Assembly (NCBI GenBank): GCA_018968995.1
Contig: JAGWZD010000146.1
Span: 1 to 5,653, forward strand
Reading direction: 5' to 3'
Source: Bdellovibrionales bacterium
GTDB taxonomy: Bacteria > Bdellovibrionota > UBA1018
Length of the DNA: 5,653 nucleotides
Of this stretch, positions 5,085 to 5,653 are shown in pieces. The notes under the pieces are model-generated. The model had not been told where the DNA came from, did not search any database, and saw only the letters and a program-made list of their open reading frames with translations. The stretch's first letter is position 1. Each line of letters begins with the position of its first letter. The translations under genes were made by a program, and so were the position numbers.

Positions 5085-5653
5085 ATGGCTAAACTGTTGG
5101 TTGTTGATGATGAGCAGGGTATTTGCGCCACAATGGAGGCCGCGCTAACGGCAGCGGGACATGAGGTACAGGTGGCAGATAGTGGCGAGCTAGCTTTATC
5201 TCTGATGCGGCGAGCGAGTCCCGATATTTTGATCACTGACCTCAGAATGGACGGAATGAGCGGGCTCGACCTACTGGGAAAGACTCGAGAGTATTTTCCA
5301 GGGGTCACTCCAGTCATCATGACCGCCTACGGGACTATCGATACGGCGATCAGTGCGATGAAAGGTGGTGCCTACGACTACCTAGTGAAGCCCTTTACCC
5401 CTGAGCAGCTTGAACATTTGGTCGAGCGGATTGAAGATTTTAGGAAGCTTCGGGCTGAGAATGCTCGGCTCAGGGACACGGTCGAAGTACTTTCTGAACC
5501 CTCGACGATTGCAACCAAGAATAATCGGATGGCTAAGGTTCTAGAAATGGCCCGAAAGGTCGCTGCAACCGATTCGACGATTTTGATCACCGGAGAGAGC
5601 GGTACCGGAAAGACACTTCTCGCAAAGACAACTCATGATGCCAGCCAAAGATC
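5085..5653 (+). CDS. NtrC-family sigma-54-dependent response regulator (5' part)
   Basis: The window ends after 189 codons. Residues 1-115 form a complete receiver domain: acidic pocket Asp8 and Asp9, phosphorylation site Asp52 in ITDLRMDGMSG, Thr80 and Lys102 in VKPF. A coiled linker of about 30 residues (FRKLRAENARLRDTVEVL) follows. The AAA+ sigma-54-interaction domain then begins, with Walker A GESGTGKT at residues 170-177 (Lys176). Family members are normally about 450-480 residues, with a GAFTGA loop and a C-terminal helix-turn-helix that would lie beyond the window. When phosphorylated, such proteins form ATPase rings on enhancer DNA and open sigma-54 promoters. The start has a purine-rich site, AGGAGAGGA, ending 9 bases upstream, within the kinase gene's last codons. 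A sigma-54 promoter heads the operon, so it may regulate its own expression. Unlike the kinase, all receiver residues are intact. Confidence 0.93.
   Translation, partial: MAKLLVVDDEQGICATMEAALTAAGHEVQVADSGELALSLMRRASPDILITDLRMDGMSGLDLLGKTREYFPGVTPVIMTAYGTIDTAISAMKGGAYDYLVKPFTPEQLEHLVERIEDFRKLRAENARLRDTVEVLSEPSTIATKNNRMAKVLEMARKVAATDSTILITGESGTGKTLLAKTTHDASQR

Noticed and set aside
4871..5320. 149-residue open frame on the minus strand
   Set aside because: It lies fully antisense to the end of the kinase and the receiver domain, both strongly supported; its product is low-complexity and Ser-rich, with no recognisable motif.
5378..5590. 70-residue minus-strand open frame
   Set aside because: It is antisense to the linker and start of the AAA+ domain of the regulator; its composition (Ser/Arg/Ala-rich) is typical of a shadow frame.

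Overview
The window is a 5.65 kb piece of a Gram-negative bacterial chromosome with roughly balanced base composition. It is densely packed, with every gene on the + strand, short gaps and three start/stop overlaps. The mix is a catabolic acyl-CoA carboxylase, a DksA-like regulator and an NtrC-type two-component pair with large periplasmic parts. This fits a free-living or predatory proteobacterium-like organism, for example Bdellovibrionota or the former Deltaproteobacteria. That placement is an inference from gene content, not from a marker gene.

Positions 1-2409 hold the end of a leucine/isovalerate degradation operon. It begins with the 3' end of a biotin carboxylase gene, followed by a separate gene for a BT-like plus biotinyl domain, then hydroxymethylglutaryl-CoA lyase. 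The carboxylase and lyase catalyse successive parts of the path methylcrotonyl-CoA -> methylglutaconyl-CoA -> HMG-CoA -> acetoacetate + acetyl-CoA. The hydratase and the carboxylase beta subunit are not in the window and may lie upstream. The two carboxylase pieces together have the length of one normal fused alpha subunit (LiuD/MccA), and the break falls in the linker between domains. A DksA/TraR-family zinc-finger protein follows 27 bases after the lyase and may be co-transcribed with it.

Positions 2410-2552 are the only real intergenic region. It carries a very good match to a sigma-54 (-24/-12) promoter, 27 bases before the next start codon. Upstream of it lie a 9-bp inverted repeat and a cluster of TGCA-centred sites that could be enhancer sites for an NtrC-type activator.

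Positions 2553-5653 are a tight three-gene signalling operon. It encodes a single-pass membrane protein of unknown family, a membrane histidine kinase with HAMP and PAS-like regions, and the first 189 residues of an NtrC-family sigma-54 activator. The first two genes overlap by ATGA and the third starts 4 bases after the second. Two things stand out. The kinase keeps its phosphoacceptor His and the E-x-x-T phosphatase motif but has lost the key ATP-binding residues of the N, G1 and G2 boxes. The first gene has five runs of four or more G near its start, partly made by a 9-bp tandem repeat encoding Leu-Gly-Ala. A sigma-54 promoter in front of a sigma-54 activator operon suggests autoregulation, possibly with the degenerate kinase acting as a phosphatase or being phosphorylated by a partner kinase.
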